NCBI GenBank assembly: GCA_016183805.1 | Contig: JACPDX010000013.1 | Location: 1-64,000 of the forward strand | Origin: Bacteroidota bacterium | GTDB lineage: Bacteria > Bacteroidota > Bacteroidia > Flavobacteriales_E > Vicingaceae | Direction of reading: 5' to 3' | Length of the DNA stretch: 64,000 nt | Part shown: positions 24,839-34,685 of the stretch, piece by piece | Layout of the letters: each line of letters opens with the position of its first letter | How positions within the stretch are numbered: position 1 is the stretch's first letter | Notes under the pieces: generated by a model | Database searches by the model: none | What the model saw: only the letters and a program-made list of their open reading frames with translations | Told to the model about the DNA's origin: nothing | Made by a program: the position numbers and the translations under genes

Positions 24839-27121
24839 TTAATTAATTTGCTTAATCAATTGTCCTGGATAATAATTTCCTGAACCTTTAAACACTGTAT
24901 ATTGTTGTTCAGGAAGTCTACCTTGTTGTCTTAACACCGTTGTTTCTTCTCGGGTTAAACTGTTATCCCAAATTTGTGAACCATCAACTGTAATGATACC
25001 AACGCGTTTATAAATGGTTCGACCTTCTTTATCAATTTCTTGTTGTAAAACTTCAAATTTATCACCTGCTTCTAACCCTTCTTTAACTCCTATTTTTGCT
25101 GATAATGGTTCAACAGAATATAATGGAGTTTTTGTTCTAAATTCTTCATATTGTCTTTCTAACTTTGCGATAGCTCTATCGGTAGCCTTAACAGTTGCCA
25201 TCCTTATTAGCTCTTCTTCGCTTTTATTTGTAAAAATTGAAGATTGAATATCAGCTCCAGCAGTTTGGAAACCAACATAATGTAATTTAAAATTATTCGA
25301 ATTTTTAAAAGCAGTTACTTTTTTAGGGTCAAAGTTATTATCATCCGTCCAGTAATTATTGTAGAAAATAGCAGCAGCTTCTTCATTCCATACCAAACGA
25401 TATAAATAAGAGGTTGTTTTGACCAAATACCCTTTTCCAGCAACAGCAATTCCAGCCGTTGCTATAGTTGTATAATTGCTTATGTCAACACCAGCTAAAG
25501 AGCTTGCTGCGCCTAGAATGTTTAAAAATCCATTTGTTTTTTTTGCTATTTCTTCTTTGCTAGTAAATTTATAATCATTTACAATAATAAAGGTGTTTCC
25601 AATCAATTCCTCACCTGCATCCTTAAGCATAGCATCACCTCTAGCTGAAGAACTTGCTATTACTTTACTCATTTCAGAAGCATCATACATTCCTCTATTA
25701 GCAATTAAATCCATGTTAAATTTACCATCATCGGTTTTATTAAACCATTTAGCAACAATATCTTGGGCTATGTTGTTGGAGTTTAAGTAATTTGTGATGG
25801 CATTTGATTGATCGGGTAGGTTTGCTTGTCCATCTATTATGTATGGACCGATGTTGTGGTCGTTAAATTTTTGAGGAATAACAGAATTTCCAAAAGCATC
25901 TAAAATTACATTTGCATGTAATCTTGACTGATCATTAATCATTAAGGTGTACAAAGAACTTCTTCTATATTTTAAATCTTTTCCTAGTAAATTTTCAGTA
26001 GAATTTTTAATAGTTTCATTGGTCGTATTGGTTTCTATTGAGTCTTGTATTTTTTCTGTAGAATAATCTTTTTTAGACATTCGAAGAAGTTCTGTTTCAC
26101 GAAGATTAGACCTTTTAACCATTGTTCCTGTAGAAGCCTTTAAATAATCTTGTTTATTGTTATTGTTTTTCTTCATTTCTTCAAGCACAACAATGGCAAG
26201 GGTATTTCCTTTGTTGGCTGCTTTTGTAAACCAATTCGTTGCTTTACTCTGATTTAAAACAACACCTTGTCCATTATAATACATTACACCAATATTATAC
26301 ATAGCATTAGCATTTCCTTTGTCTGCTGCTTTTGTAAACCAATTCAAGGCTTCTGTATAATTCAACTCGACACCTTGACCATTATAATACATTATTCCAA
26401 TATTATACATAGCTAAAGGTTTTCCTCTATCAGCAGCTTTTTGATACCAGTTCAAGGCTTCTATATAATTCAACTCAACACCTTGACCATTATGATACAA
26501 TATACCAATATTATACATAGCTAAAGGTTCTCCTCTATCAGCAGCTTTTTGATACCAATTCAAGGCTTCTATATAACTTAACTCAACACCTTGTCCATTA
26601 TAATACATTACTCCAATATTTGACATAGCTAAAGGGTCTCCTTTATCGGCTGCTTTTGTAAACCAGTTTAAGGCTTCATTATTATTTACCTCTACACCTT
26701 GACCATTTTGATACATGACACCAATATTAAATATAGCATGAGTATTTCCTTTATCAGCTGCTTTTTTATACCAGTTCAAAGCTTCTGTATAATTTAATAT
26801 AACACCTTGACTGTTATAAAACAATCCGCCAATATTATACATGGCTAAAGACTCACCTTTATCAGCAGCTTTTTGATACCAGTTCATTGCTTCAGTATAA
26901 CTTACCTCAACACCTTGTCCATTTTGATACATTACACCAATAACATACATAGCTTTTTCATTTCCTTTGTCAGCCGCTCTTAAAAACCCATTCATCGCCT
27001 CGATATAATCTTTAGCTAAATATGCTTTTTTAGCTTCGTCAAATGTATAATCTTGTGCGAACGTAAATGGAACGATGACAATAATTAAAACTATATTTAG
27101 TAGTATTTTTTTCATTTTCAT
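24839..27121 (-). CDS. Secreted Sel1-repeat protein with unknown C-terminal domain
   Basis: The 760-residue protein has a signal peptide (about 1-22, ending FTFAQ). Seven complete 36-residue Sel1 repeats plus a degenerate eighth follow (about 45-330, core KAADKGNxxAMYNIGVMYYNGQGVEL). The C-terminal part of about 400 residues is one I do not recognise, with EPLSAKIGVKEGLEAGDKFEVLQ near the end, a pattern resembling small beta-barrel modules. The 108-bp repeats are highly alike, so repeat number may vary. Sel1 arrays mediate protein-protein contacts, here probably in the periplasm. It has its own promoter at 27141-27168 and precedes the decayed TPR gene on the same strand. Confidence 0.85.
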   Translation of the reverse strand: MKMKKILLNIVLIIVIVPFTFAQDYTFDEAKKAYLAKDYIEAMNGFLRAADKGNEKAMYVIGVMYQNGQGVEVSYTEAMNWYQKAADKGESLAMYNIGGLFYNSQGVILNYTEALNWYKKAADKGNTHAIFNIGVMYQNGQGVEVNNNEALNWFTKAADKGDPLAMSNIGVMYYNGQGVELSYIEALNWYQKAADRGEPLAMYNIGILYHNGQGVELNYIEALNWYQKAADRGKPLAMYNIGIMYYNGQGVELNYTEALNWFTKAADKGNANAMYNIGVMYYNGQGVVLNQSKATNWFTKAANKGNTLAIVVLEEMKKNNNNKQDYLKASTGTMVKRSNLRETELLRMSKKDYSTEKIQDSIETNTTNETIKNSTENLLGKDLKYRRSSLYTLMINDQSRLHANVILDAFGNSVIPQKFNDHNIGPYIIDGQANLPDQSNAITNYLNSNNIAQDIVAKWFNKTDDGKFNMDLIANRGMYDASEMSKVIASSSARGDAMLKDAGEELIGNTFIIVNDYKFTSKEEIAKKTNGFLNILGAASSLAGVDISNYTTIATAGIAVAGKGYLVKTTSYLYRLVWNEEAAAIFYNNYWTDDNNFDPKKVTAFKNSNNFKLHYVGFQTAGADIQSSIFTNKSEEELIRMATVKATDRAIAKLERQYEEFRTKTPLYSVEPLSAKIGVKEGLEAGDKFEVLQQEIDKEGRTIYKRVGIITVDGSQIWDNSLTREETTVLRQQGRLPEQQYTVFKGSGNYYPGQLIKQIN

Positions 27122-27140
27122 TAATTAAATTATATAATAT

Positions 27141-27168
27141 CAAATGTAAACAATATTTAGGTTGCCAA
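27141..27168 (-). promoter_or_regulatory. Promoter of the Sel1-repeat gene
   Basis: On the minus strand, TTG (27168-27166), 17 nt, then TACATTTG (27148-27141), a good match to the Bacteroidota -33/-7 promoter. It ends 19 nt before the start codon. Confidence 0.65.
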
Positions 27169-27241
27169 TTTTAAATAGACTTATTATAGAAACTACCATT
27201 ATTTAGAATGATTCTAAATAGAAAAAACATGATTTTTTACA

Positions 27242-27271
27242 TTGTTTCAAATAATACAATGTATAAATTTG
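27242..27271 (+). promoter_or_regulatory. Promoter of the sdhCAB operon
   Basis: TTG (27242-27244), 19 nt, then TAAATTTG (27264-27271) matches the Bacteroidota consensus TTG-N(17-23)-TAnnTTTG. The sdhC start codon is 33 nt downstream. Confidence 0.7.
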
Positions 27272-27304
27272 ACCTCTCAATTAATATTTATTTAAACTAA
27301 AATT

Positions 27305-27994
27305 ATGAGTCAAGGATTTTCAAAATCTTCAGTAGGAAGAAAAATTTTGATGGCCCTTTCAGGGTTCTTTTTGTTGTTATTTTTATTCCAACATTTTCTC
27401 ATCAATTCTCTTTCTGTAATAAGTGCCGATGCATTTAATGAAGTGTCTTTTTTTATGGGCACAAACCCACTGATTCAATATCTGATTCAGCCCATTTTGT
27501 TGTTTGGTATAATTTTCCATTTAATCATGGGAATTACCTTGGAACTTAAAAACAAAAGTACCCGACCAATACCTTATGCCATGAATAAACCAAGTGAAAA
27601 TGCCTCTTGGATGAGTAGAAATATGGTAATTACGGGTATTATGGTTTTATTGTTTTTGGGTCTGCACTTTTACGATTTTTGGATTCCTGAAATTAAAACA
27701 AAGTTTATTGAAGGTAACATGAGTGGCTTAAACGAAAGCGGAGAATTACGTTTCCACGAGGAACTTTTACATAAATTTACCGACCCCATCAGAGTTGGAT
27801 TGTACATTTTATCATTCGTTTTCTTATCATTACATTTACTACACGGATTCCAGTCTGCATTCCAATCGGTTGGATTCAATCACAGAAAATACACGCCGAT
27901 AATTAAAAAATTAGGTAATTTATATGCAATTTTTATCCCACTTGGATTTATTCTAATTGCATTATTTCATTTTCATGTCAAAATTAGATTCTAA
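27305..27994 (+). CDS. sdhC: Succinate dehydrogenase cytochrome b558 subunit
   Basis: The 229-residue integral membrane protein has five predicted transmembrane helices and candidate haem-ligand His residues in [24 protein letters not shown] and LHLLHGFQ. It is of the single-subunit b558 type (Bacteroidota, epsilon-proteobacteria, Bacillus), which replaces separate SdhC and SdhD. It anchors SdhAB to the inner membrane and passes electrons between succinate and menaquinone. Its 3' end overlaps sdhA, and the three genes form a standard sdhCAB operon. Confidence 0.95.
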   Translation: MSQGFSKSSVGRKILMALSGFFLLLFLFQHFLINSLSVISADAFNEVSFFMGTNPLIQYLIQPILLFGIIFHLIMGITLELKNKSTRPIPYAMNKPSENASWMSRNMVITGIMVLLFLGLHFYDFWIPEIKTKFIEGNMSGLNESGELRFHEELLHKFTDPIRVGLYILSFVFLSLHLLHGFQSAFQSVGFNHRKYTPIIKKLGNLYAIFIPLGFILIALFHFHVKIRF

Positions 27995-29978
27995 AATACC
28001 AGAAGGTCCAGTAGCTCAAAAATGGACTAATTATAAAAATCACATCAATTTAGTAAATCCAGCAAACAAACGTAATATCGATATTATTATTGTTGGTACA
28101 GGACTTGCCGGAGGTTCGGCAGCTGCTACTTTGGCAGAGCAAGGTTACAATGTTAAAACATTTTGTTACCAAGATTCGCCTCGTAGGGCACACTCTATTG
28201 CAGCTCAAGGTGGTATTAATGCGGCAAAAAATTATATGGGTGATGGTGATTCTACCTACCGTTTATTTTATGATACCGTAAAAGGTGGCGATTATCGTTC
28301 ACGTGAAGCCAACGTTCATCGTTTAGCTGAAGTTTCTGCAAATATTATTGACCAATGTGTTGCTCAAGGTGTACCACTAGCTAGAGATTATGGAGGATTG
28401 TTAGACAATCGTTCTTTTGGTGGAACATTGGTTTCCAGAACTTTTTACGCTAAAGGTCAAACAGGTCAACAATTGTTGTTAGGTGCTTATTCTGCAATGA
28501 ACCGTCAAATTGCTCGTGGAAAAATTCAAATGTTCAATCGCCACGAAATGATGGATGTAGTAATTGTGAATGGTAAAGCACGAGGAATTATTGCTCGTAA
28601 CATGATTACCGGTGAAATTGAACGCCATTCAGCACATGCTGTAGTTATTGCTTCAGGTGGTTATGGTAATGTTTATTATTTATCAACCAACGCCATGGGA
28701 TCTAATGGCTCTGCAGCATGGAAAGCACATAAAAAAGGAGCATTTTTTGCTAACCCATGTTTTACACAAATTCATCCAACCTGTATTCCTCGTTCGGGCG
28801 ATTATCAATCAAAATTAACGTTGATGTCGGAATCATTGAGAAATGATGGGCGTATTTGGGTACCTAAAAAAATAGAAGATGCTAAAGCTATTCAACAAGG
28901 AAAATTAAAACCCATTCAAATAGCTGAAGAAGATAGAGATTATTACTTGGAAAGAAGATACCCATCGTTTGGTAATTTAGCTCCACGTGATATTTCATCG
29001 CGTGCAGCCAAAGAACGTTGCGACGCCGGATATGGTGTTAATGCAACTGGTGAAGCTGTTTATTTAGATTTTGCAACAGCCATCAATCGTTATGGAAAAG
29101 AAAAAGCACTTATTTTAGGAATTCAAAGTCCAACGAAAGAAAAAATTATTGAATTGGGTGAAAAAGTAATCGAAGAAAAATACGGAAACTTGTTTCAAAT
29201 GTATGAGAAAATTGTTGACCAAAATCCATACAAAACACCAATGATGATTTATCCTGCAACCCACTATACCATGGGAGGATTATGGGTAGATTACAATTTA
29301 ATGACAACTGTTCCTGGATTGTATTGTATTGGTGAAGCCAATTTTTCTGACCACGGAGCAAACCGTTTAGGTGCATCGGCTTTAATGCAAGGATTAGCTG
29401 ATGGTTATTTTGTACTTCCTTACACTATTGGCGATTATTTAGCTCCCGATATTAAAACTGGACCAATACCAACAAACAGTACTGAATTTGATGAAGCTGA
29501 AAAAGCAATAAAAGAAAAATTAACATTTTTCATTAACAATAAAGGAGAGCATTCTGTTGATTATTACCACAAAAAATTAGGAAAAATTATGTGGGATAAA
29601 GTGGGTATGGGTAGAACGGTAAAAAGCTTAGAAGAAGCCATTGTTGAGATTCAACAAGTTCGTGATGAGTTCTGGAAAAACGTTAAAGTTCCCGGACAAA
29701 TGAACGAACTGAACCCAGAATTGGAAAAAGCTACAAGAGTTGCCGATTTTATGGAGTTAGCAGAGTTATTTGCAAAAGATGCATTAAACCGTAATGAATC
29801 ATGTGGTGGTCATTTCCGTGAAGATTTTCAAACCGAAGATGGCGAAGCATTAAGAGACGATGTAAACTATGCTTATGTTGCTGCTTGGGAATATACAGGA
29901 AAACCTAGTGAAGCAATTTTACACAAAGAAGAATTAAAATTTGAAGAGTTAGAATTTAAAACTCGTTCTTATAAATAG
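27975..29978 (+). CDS. sdhA: Succinate dehydrogenase/fumarate reductase flavoprotein subunit
   Basis: From ATG 27975 ([11 protein letters not shown]) the protein is 667 residues. A start 18 nt upstream (MHYFIF) is possible but would deepen the overlap with sdhC from 20 to 38 nt and has no support. It has the FAD-binding [17 protein letters not shown] near the N-terminus, the [14 protein letters not shown] segment around the covalent-flavin His, and active-site motifs such as [10 protein letters not shown] and [15 protein letters not shown]. It oxidises succinate to fumarate in the TCA cycle, or runs in reverse. It has the long form typical of b558-type enzymes. Confidence 0.97.
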   Translation: MSKLDSKIPEGPVAQKWTNYKNHINLVNPANKRNIDIIIVGTGLAGGSAAATLAEQGYNVKTFCYQDSPRRAHSIAAQGGINAAKNYMGDGDSTYRLFYDTVKGGDYRSREANVHRLAEVSANIIDQCVAQGVPLARDYGGLLDNRSFGGTLVSRTFYAKGQTGQQLLLGAYSAMNRQIARGKIQMFNRHEMMDVVIVNGKARGIIARNMITGEIERHSAHAVVIASGGYGNVYYLSTNAMGSNGSAAWKAHKKGAFFANPCFTQIHPTCIPRSGDYQSKLTLMSESLRNDGRIWVPKKIEDAKAIQQGKLKPIQIAEEDRDYYLERRYPSFGNLAPRDISSRAAKERCDAGYGVNATGEAVYLDFATAINRYGKEKALILGIQSPTKEKIIELGEKVIEEKYGNLFQMYEKIVDQNPYKTPMMIYPATHYTMGGLWVDYNLMTTVPGLYCIGEANFSDHGANRLGASALMQGLADGYFVLPYTIGDYLAPDIKTGPIPTNSTEFDEAEKAIKEKLTFFINNKGEHSVDYYHKKLGKIMWDKVGMGRTVKSLEEAIVEIQQVRDEFWKNVKVPGQMNELNPELEKATRVADFMELAELFAKDALNRNESCGGHFREDFQTEDGEALRDDVNYAYVAAWEYTGKPSEAILHKEELKFEELEFKTRSYK

Positions 29979-29985
29979 AAATGTT

Positions 29986-30744
29986 ATGAATATGAATTTA
30001 ACACTAAAAGTTTGGCGCCAAAAAAATGCTCAAGATAAGGGTAAAATGGTGGAATATAAAGTAACAAACATATCCGATCACATGTCGTTTTTGGAAATGT
30101 TAGATGTACTTAACGAAGATTTGGTTAACAAAAATGAAGAACCTGTTGCTTTTGACCACGATTGTAGAGAAGGTATTTGTGGAATGTGTTCCTTACACAT
30201 CAATGGTGAGGCTCATGGACCAGACAGAGGTGTAACTACTTGTCAGTTACACATGCGAATGTTTAAAGATGGACAAACTATTTATATTGAACCATGGAGA
30301 GCAAAAGCTTTACCTGTAATTAAAGATTTAATTGTTGATAGAAGTGCATTGGAAAGAATTCAACATGCTGGAGGCTATATTTCAGTAAATACTTCAGGAA
30401 ATACACAGGATGCAAACGCTATTTTGATTCGTAAATCTGATGCAGATAAAGCAATGGATGCTGCTTCATGTATTGGTTGTGGTGCTTGTGTTGCTACTTG
30501 TAAAAACTCATCAGCCATGTTGTTCGTAGCAGCTAAAGTTTCGCAATTCTCATACTTGCCTCAAGGACAAATTGAACGTAAAGAACGTGTGATGAACATG
30601 GTTGAACAAATGGATAAAGAAGGTTTTGGTAACTGTACCAATACGGGTGCTTGTGAAGTTGAATGTCCAAAAGGAATATCTTTAGAATTTATTGCCCGAA
30701 TGAATAGAGAATATTTTGGAGCAAAAATAGTTTCTGAAAAGTAG
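29986..30744 (+). CDS. sdhB: Succinate dehydrogenase/fumarate reductase iron-sulfur subunit
   Basis: The 252-residue protein has an N-terminal [2Fe-2S] ferredoxin domain ([19 protein letters not shown] and a later Cys). The C-terminal part holds the [4Fe-4S] ligands [11 protein letters not shown] and the third-cluster Cys in [14 protein letters not shown]. It transfers electrons from SdhA flavin to the cytochrome b subunit. It begins 7 nt after the sdhA stop; an alternative ATG lies two codons later. The operon is followed by an interspersed repeat rather than an obvious terminator. Confidence 0.96.
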   Translation: MNMNLTLKVWRQKNAQDKGKMVEYKVTNISDHMSFLEMLDVLNEDLVNKNEEPVAFDHDCREGICGMCSLHINGEAHGPDRGVTTCQLHMRMFKDGQTIYIEPWRAKALPVIKDLIVDRSALERIQHAGGYISVNTSGNTQDANAILIRKSDADKAMDAASCIGCGACVATCKNSSAMLFVAAKVSQFSYLPQGQIERKERVMNMVEQMDKEGFGNCTNTGACEVECPKGISLEFIARMNREYFGAKIVSEK

Positions 30745-30753
30745 AAAAAATTT

Positions 30754-30812
30754 GTCCGAAGTCAGAAGACCGAAGTCAGAAGCACATCGGTATTCTGCCT
30801 TTCTGCCTTTTT
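30754..30812. repeat. Interspersed GAAGTC/GAAGACC repeat after sdhB
   Basis: GTCCGAAGTCAGAAGACCGA followed by AGTCAGAAG, then TTCTGCCTTTCTGCC. It belongs to the same family as the repeats at 13367, 50652 and 62502. The AGAA and TTCT arms could form a weak hairpin before a T run, so it may double as the sdh terminator. Confidence 0.6.
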
Positions 30813-30816
30813 TTAA

Positions 30817-30933
30817 CTATTCCATAAAATACAAAATAATACCCCCAATAATAAATACCACTATTATCAATAAGTATTGCCAAACATCTAAAAAGTAAGG
30901 ATAGTATTCGCTCCAAAGTTTTTTAAACCCCAT
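30817..30933 (-). CDS. Small single-helix membrane protein (38 residues)
   Basis: ATG at 30933 opens a 38-codon frame: MGFKKLWSEYYPYFLDVWQY, then a hydrophobic helix (LLIIVVFIIGGIILYFM) and a final Glu. The sharp change from a charged and aromatic N-terminus to a clean transmembrane segment, ending right at a stop, makes chance unlikely. It is antisense to the tail of the sdh operon region. Function unknown. Confidence 0.5.
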   Translation of the reverse strand: MGFKKLWSEYYPYFLDVWQYLLIIVVFIIGGIILYFME

Positions 30934-31009
30934 CGTTTCTTGAATTTATCCGACAAAGTTATTCCTAATGAATTTGAAAAGGGTAACTTTATAAAATAAA
31001 TTTTAACCA

Positions 31010-31372
31010 ATGAAAAAAACACTCATTTTAGGTGCAAGTTCAAATCCCGAACGATATGCTTACAAAGCAACTGTAAAACTGGCTCAACACGGTCATGAAG
31101 TTGTTCCTGTAGGTTTAAAATCAGGCAACATTGAAGGGTATGAAATTCTTATCAATAATCCAATAGTTGTAGATATAGATACCGTTACTCTTTATGTCGG
31201 ACCAAAAAATCAACCAATATATTACGATTATATTTTAAACCAAATTCATCCAAAACGCATCATTTTTAATCCGGGAACTGAAAATTCCGAGTTAGAGAAA
31301 TTGGCTAATGAACAGGGAATAGAAACTGAAGTGGCGTGTACATTGGTATTGTTATCGTTGGGAGAGTACTGA
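31010..31372 (+). CDS. CoA-binding domain protein (YccU type)
   Basis: The 120-residue protein is a single Rossmann-like CoA-binding domain: TLILGASSNPERYAYKATVK (nucleotide-binding loop), PVGLKSGNIEG in the middle and PKRIIFNPGTENSELEK before the last helix. It resembles the CoA-binding module of succinyl-CoA ligases but lacks ligase parts. Its role in the cell is not established for this family. It stands alone, 77 nt downstream of a divergent small membrane-protein ORF. Confidence 0.88.
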   Translation: MKKTLILGASSNPERYAYKATVKLAQHGHEVVPVGLKSGNIEGYEILINNPIVVDIDTVTLYVGPKNQPIYYDYILNQIHPKRIIFNPGTENSELEKLANEQGIETEVACTLVLLSLGEY

Positions 31373-31405
31373 TATCAAAAAAACAGATTTTTTATGGAAT
31401 AGTAA

Positions 31406-31543
31406 TTTAGTGAGTCCTCTACTTGTCAAAAAGGTAAATTATTCATTAAAACTCAATGCCCTGCCCTACAAGAATATAATCAGCTTGTTTCACCCGGCGA
31501 AGTTAAATATTGCAACTTAACCCCAAAAGAAAAGGGAGAATAA
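31406..31543 (+). other. Possible coding fragment without a start codon
   Basis: A frame open from 31406 to the stop at 31541 reads FSESSTCQKGKLFIKTQCPA and ends SPGEVKYCNLTPKEKGE. The composition is protein-like with three Cys, but there is no ATG, GTG or TTG start at its beginning and stops lie just upstream. It may be the C-terminal remnant of a small lost gene. A second open frame overlaps it, so coding status is doubtful. Confidence 0.2.
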
Positions 31544-31551
31544 TTTCTCCC
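31534..31551. terminator. Stem-loop between small ORFs
   Basis: GGGAGAA-TAAT-TTCTCCC is a perfect 7-bp stem with a 4-nt loop. It lies 42 nt after the stop of the minus-strand 83-residue gene and could end it. T-richness on either side is modest. Confidence 0.5.
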
Positions 31552-31592
31552 CCAACTTACTATTAACTAAACTAAACTTATTATTCAAAAAC

Positions 31593-31844
31593 TTATTCAA
31601 GACAAATACGAGTTCTATTGCTATCAAGGATTTTTCTTCTAAAAATACGTTTATAAAACTGCTCCCCTGTTTTTGTAAATTGTATTTTACTGTATTCCTT
31701 GATTACAATCTGACAAGGCTGTTGGTTATTCATGTCTATTCTTTTAATAGTTCCAACAATTTTTTTTATCATATGCATATCAATACTTTCAGAGTTAGTA
31801 TATCTTACAATTATTTGGTGTGAAATTTTATAAATTGATATCAT
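31593..31844 (-). CDS. Small basic protein of unknown function
   Basis: The 83-residue protein has no signal peptide and a high Lys, Arg and Ile content (MISIYKISHQIIVRYTNSES ... RRKILDSNRTRICLE). I recognise no motif. It begins next to an A/T-rich region with few features. A small cytoplasmic nucleic-acid-binding role is conceivable from the charge alone but is not supported otherwise. Confidence 0.45.
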   Translation of the reverse strand: MISIYKISHQIIVRYTNSESIDMHMIKKIVGTIKRIDMNNQQPCQIVIKEYSKIQFTKTGEQFYKRIFRRKILDSNRTRICLE

Positions 31845-32420
31845 TTTTTGTAATTATAATTTAAATGTTCATATATAATAAAGAGTAATACGATCGTTTT
31901 TTAATAGAGTCACTTTTAATTGTTTTTAACTATTTTATCTTTCTAAAATAACAATTGTACAATCCCTGTAAAAAGTAAAGAAAAAATTCCATTATTAGTC
32001 CATACTAAATATAACATTAACCCAGAAAGGACAGGAAATGTGACAATTATTATGTTGTTGCTCATCTTAATTTAATGTCTTATTAATGAATCAAATGTAT
32101 TGAATAAACAGGAGGTTTTTTAATAAAAATGAATAAAATATTAGGAATCAAACTTAAATATTAGATACAAAAAATACTTTATAATCATTATATAATAATG
32201 GTTTTGAGAAAATAGAAAATTAGCATTCTAAATAACAAATGTTATCAAAATATACTTTATTTTCCCTGGCTGTTATTTTTTGAAAATCATAACAGAACAA
32301 AAATTCTATCTCAGAACAACTGATAAATATGTTTAGCAAACTAATCTAATTTTTTTATGGAAAACAAATCATAAAGACATCAACCTTCCAAAAAGAAATT
32401 ATTTACAAAAACCTACAACT
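31845..32420. other. Long A/T-rich intergenic region
   Basis: It holds only one candidate coding stretch, a 40-codon membrane-protein ORF on the minus strand (31943-32065). The rest, about 350 nt before the vWA gene, is A/T-rich with no clear -33/-7 pair, terminator or known RNA. ATTATATAATAAT at about 32197 is a short palindrome-rich stretch of low information. Confidence 0.5.
31943..32065 (-). CDS. Possible small membrane protein (40 residues)
   Basis: ATG at 32065 opens a frame with two short hydrophobic stretches, IIIVTFPVLSGLMLYLVW and GIFSLLFTGIVQLLF, and ends on Phe. The length and composition suit a two-helix hairpin membrane peptide. In such A/T-rich DNA hydrophobic frames also arise by chance, so certainty is low. 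Confidence 0.3.
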   Translation of the reverse strand: MSNNIIIVTFPVLSGLMLYLVWTNNGIFSLLFTGIVQLLF

Positions 32421-34364
32421 ATGAAAACAACAAAAACACAAAAGTTCCTTGCCATGCTGCTTGGAATTATCTTTATGAGCATCATCAATTACTCAAAAGC
32501 TCAACAAACATCAAAAGCAATTTTAAAAGGTATTGTTACAGAAAATGGTACAAATCAAGCATTATCTAATGTAAATGTTACGTTAAAAACTTCGGAAGGG
32601 AAACCTGTTAAATCAACTATCACAGGACTTAACGGAAATTACGAATTCAATTCCTTGAATGCTGGTAGTTATACCATAACTTTTGTTTTAACCGGCTACA
32701 AAGCTGCTGCTAAAACTTCTGTTTTGCTTAAACCATCAGAAACCAAAACATTAAACATTGTGTTACAACAAAATGCACCTGTTAAATTGGTTGACGAACT
32801 TGAGGAACAAAAGAATAATCAAATATTATCACCAATGGAAAAAAGTAGAGCCAAGAAAGATTATAAGATGCAGGAGGCTCCAATGGCAAGCGGTTATTCA
32901 ATGAGTATGAACAGTGTTTCTCAGGATAATTTTAACACAGAAGCATACAGCTCAATTACCGAAAATGATTTTAAAAATGCGTTGATGAACCCACTTTCTA
33001 CTTTTTCTATTGATGTAGATGCGGCTTCCTATTCTAACGTTCGAAGGTTTATTACCAGCGGACAAAACCCACCTGCCGATGCAGTTCGAATTGAAGAAAT
33101 GATTAATTATTTTAACTACGATTATCCACAACCAAAAGATGAACATCCATTTTCTATATCCACTGAAATGAGTGATTGTCCATGGAATACTAAAAACAAA
33201 CTCGTACACATTGGCTTACAAGGTAAAAAAATAGACCTAAGCGAATTACCTTCAAGCAACTTAGTGTTTTTGTTGGATGTTTCAGGCTCTATGGATTCAC
33301 CAAATAAATTACCGTTGTTAAAAAAATCATTTAATCTGTTGGTAGACAATTTAAGAGAAAACGACCGTGTAGCAATAGTTGTTTATGCCGGAGCAGCAGG
33401 GTTGGTGCTGCCTTCAACATCAGGAAACGACAGAGAGAAAATTTTAGAAGCGTTAAATAATTTAAGTGCTGGCGGTTCTACAGCTGGTGGTGCAGGAATT
33501 AAGTTAGCATATAAAATAGCTCAGGAAAATTTTATAAAAGGCGGAAACAACCGAATTATTTTAGCAACCGATGGTGATTTTAATATTGGAGCAAGTAGCG
33601 ATGGAGAAATGACTAAATTGATTGAAGAAAAAAGAAAATCGGGAGTGTATTTAACTTGTTTGGGTTTTGGAATGGGCAATTACAAAGACTCGAAAATGGA
33701 AACCCTTGCCGATAAAGGAAATGGAAATTATGCCTACATCGACAATATTTTAGAAGCCAAAAAAGTGTTGGTTACCGAAATGGGCGGAACATTATTTACC
33801 ATTGCTAAAGACGTTAAATTGCAATTGGAATTTAATCCAAACAAAGTAGAATCGTACAAATTAATTGGCTACGAAAACAGGTTGTTGAATCCCGAAGATT
33901 TTAACGACGATACCAAAGATGCTGGAGAATTAGGTGCAGGACACACTGTTACAGCCTTGTACGAAATTGTGTTGAAAGGCAATGGAACTGCTCCATCAGT
34001 TGACCCACTTCGTTACCAAAATTTAACCGAATTGGTTCCTAAACCATCCCATAACGAGTTGTTAACCGTTAAATTTCGTTACAAAAAACCAACGGAAGAA
34101 ACCAGTAAGTTGATTGTAAATCATTTAATGGACAAGTCTATTCCACTTGCTAAAACCTCTGATAATTTTAGATTTTCTGCTGCTGTTGCCGAGTTTGGAA
34201 TGTTGTTGAGAAATTCTAAATACAAAGCAAATGCAACCTACAAACAAGTTGTTGAATTAGCAAAAGCAAGTAAAGGAACCGATGAACATGGCTATAGAGC
34301 CGAATTAATAAGGTTGGTAGAAATGAGTGAGATGCAAGCAAGTGCGTTTTTAAAAGAAGAATAG
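32421..34364 (+). CDS. von Willebrand factor A protein with carboxypeptidase-like domain
   Basis: The 647-residue protein has a signal peptide (about 1-27, ending YSKAQ). A carboxypeptidase-regulatory-like domain follows (about 33-115), then a vWF-type N-terminal region (DFKNALMNPLSTFSIDVDAASYSNVRRF). The vWA domain (about 280-455) has the MIDAS motif DVSGSMDSP. A C-terminal region like DUF3520 (about 460-640) completes it. It is homologous to YfbK-type proteins, periplasmic or surface metal-dependent adhesion modules of unknown partner. A strong terminator follows, so it is probably monocistronic. Confidence 0.92.
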   Translation: MKTTKTQKFLAMLLGIIFMSIINYSKAQQTSKAILKGIVTENGTNQALSNVNVTLKTSEGKPVKSTITGLNGNYEFNSLNAGSYTITFVLTGYKAAAKTSVLLKPSETKTLNIVLQQNAPVKLVDELEEQKNNQILSPMEKSRAKKDYKMQEAPMASGYSMSMNSVSQDNFNTEAYSSITENDFKNALMNPLSTFSIDVDAASYSNVRRFITSGQNPPADAVRIEEMINYFNYDYPQPKDEHPFSISTEMSDCPWNTKNKLVHIGLQGKKIDLSELPSSNLVFLLDVSGSMDSPNKLPLLKKSFNLLVDNLRENDRVAIVVYAGAAGLVLPSTSGNDREKILEALNNLSAGGSTAGGAGIKLAYKIAQENFIKGGNNRIILATDGDFNIGASSDGEMTKLIEEKRKSGVYLTCLGFGMGNYKDSKMETLADKGNGNYAYIDNILEAKKVLVTEMGGTLFTIAKDVKLQLEFNPNKVESYKLIGYENRLLNPEDFNDDTKDAGELGAGHTVTALYEIVLKGNGTAPSVDPLRYQNLTELVPKPSHNELLTVKFRYKKPTEETSKLIVNHLMDKSIPLAKTSDNFRFSAAVAEFGMLLRNSKYKANATYKQVVELAKASKGTDEHGYRAELIRLVEMSEMQASAFLKEE

Positions 34365-34685
34365 TAATTTAAAAAACACATCACTTACCAACTTTAGCCT
34401 AGAAGCAAAGCTCTTTAAAAAAGCTTTGCTTCTTTAATTTTATTTACCGGCATAACTTTTATACTACATTTTACCTCTATAACCATCATGATAATTATAT
34501 TTTATGTTTTGTATCATATTAATAAATCAAAACTTAATTCTTAATATGTTGTTATTTAAAGTATAATAAATCGATTTTACTAGTTTTATCAACACAATAG
34601 AAACTTTGTTAAAAAACTGTACGTAAAAATACTCAAGTTTACGTCAACCGTGTTCTTTCACTTACTAACTAATATACTAAAAGCC
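34365..34685. other. Intergenic region before the SprB-repeat cargo
   Basis: It contains the vWA gene terminator (34401-34437) and then A/T-rich DNA. Near 34603 GAAACTTTG loosely resembles a -7 box, and TTTACGTCAACC at about 34639 contains ACGTC as in the ECF-like elements at 649 and 5571, but the flanks do not match. No gene is seen. Confidence 0.45.
34401..34437 (+). terminator. Terminator after the vWA gene
   Basis: AGAAGCAAAGCT and AGCTTTGCTTCT form a perfect 12-bp stem with a 9-nt loop, followed by TTAATTTTAT. It lies 36 nt after the stop codon. Confidence 0.85.

Noticed and set aside
32229-32260. AACAAATGTTATCAAAATAT before the vWA gene as another regulon operator
   Set aside because: Only CAAATG is shared; the invariant TGCCGTAT half and the 21-nt spacing to a -7 box are absent.
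34620-34650. TTTACGTCAACC as a third ECF promoter element, before the SprB-repeat gene
   Set aside because: Only ACGTC matches; the flanking AAAAACAC and TTAA and the upstream ATCGAGAA are missing.
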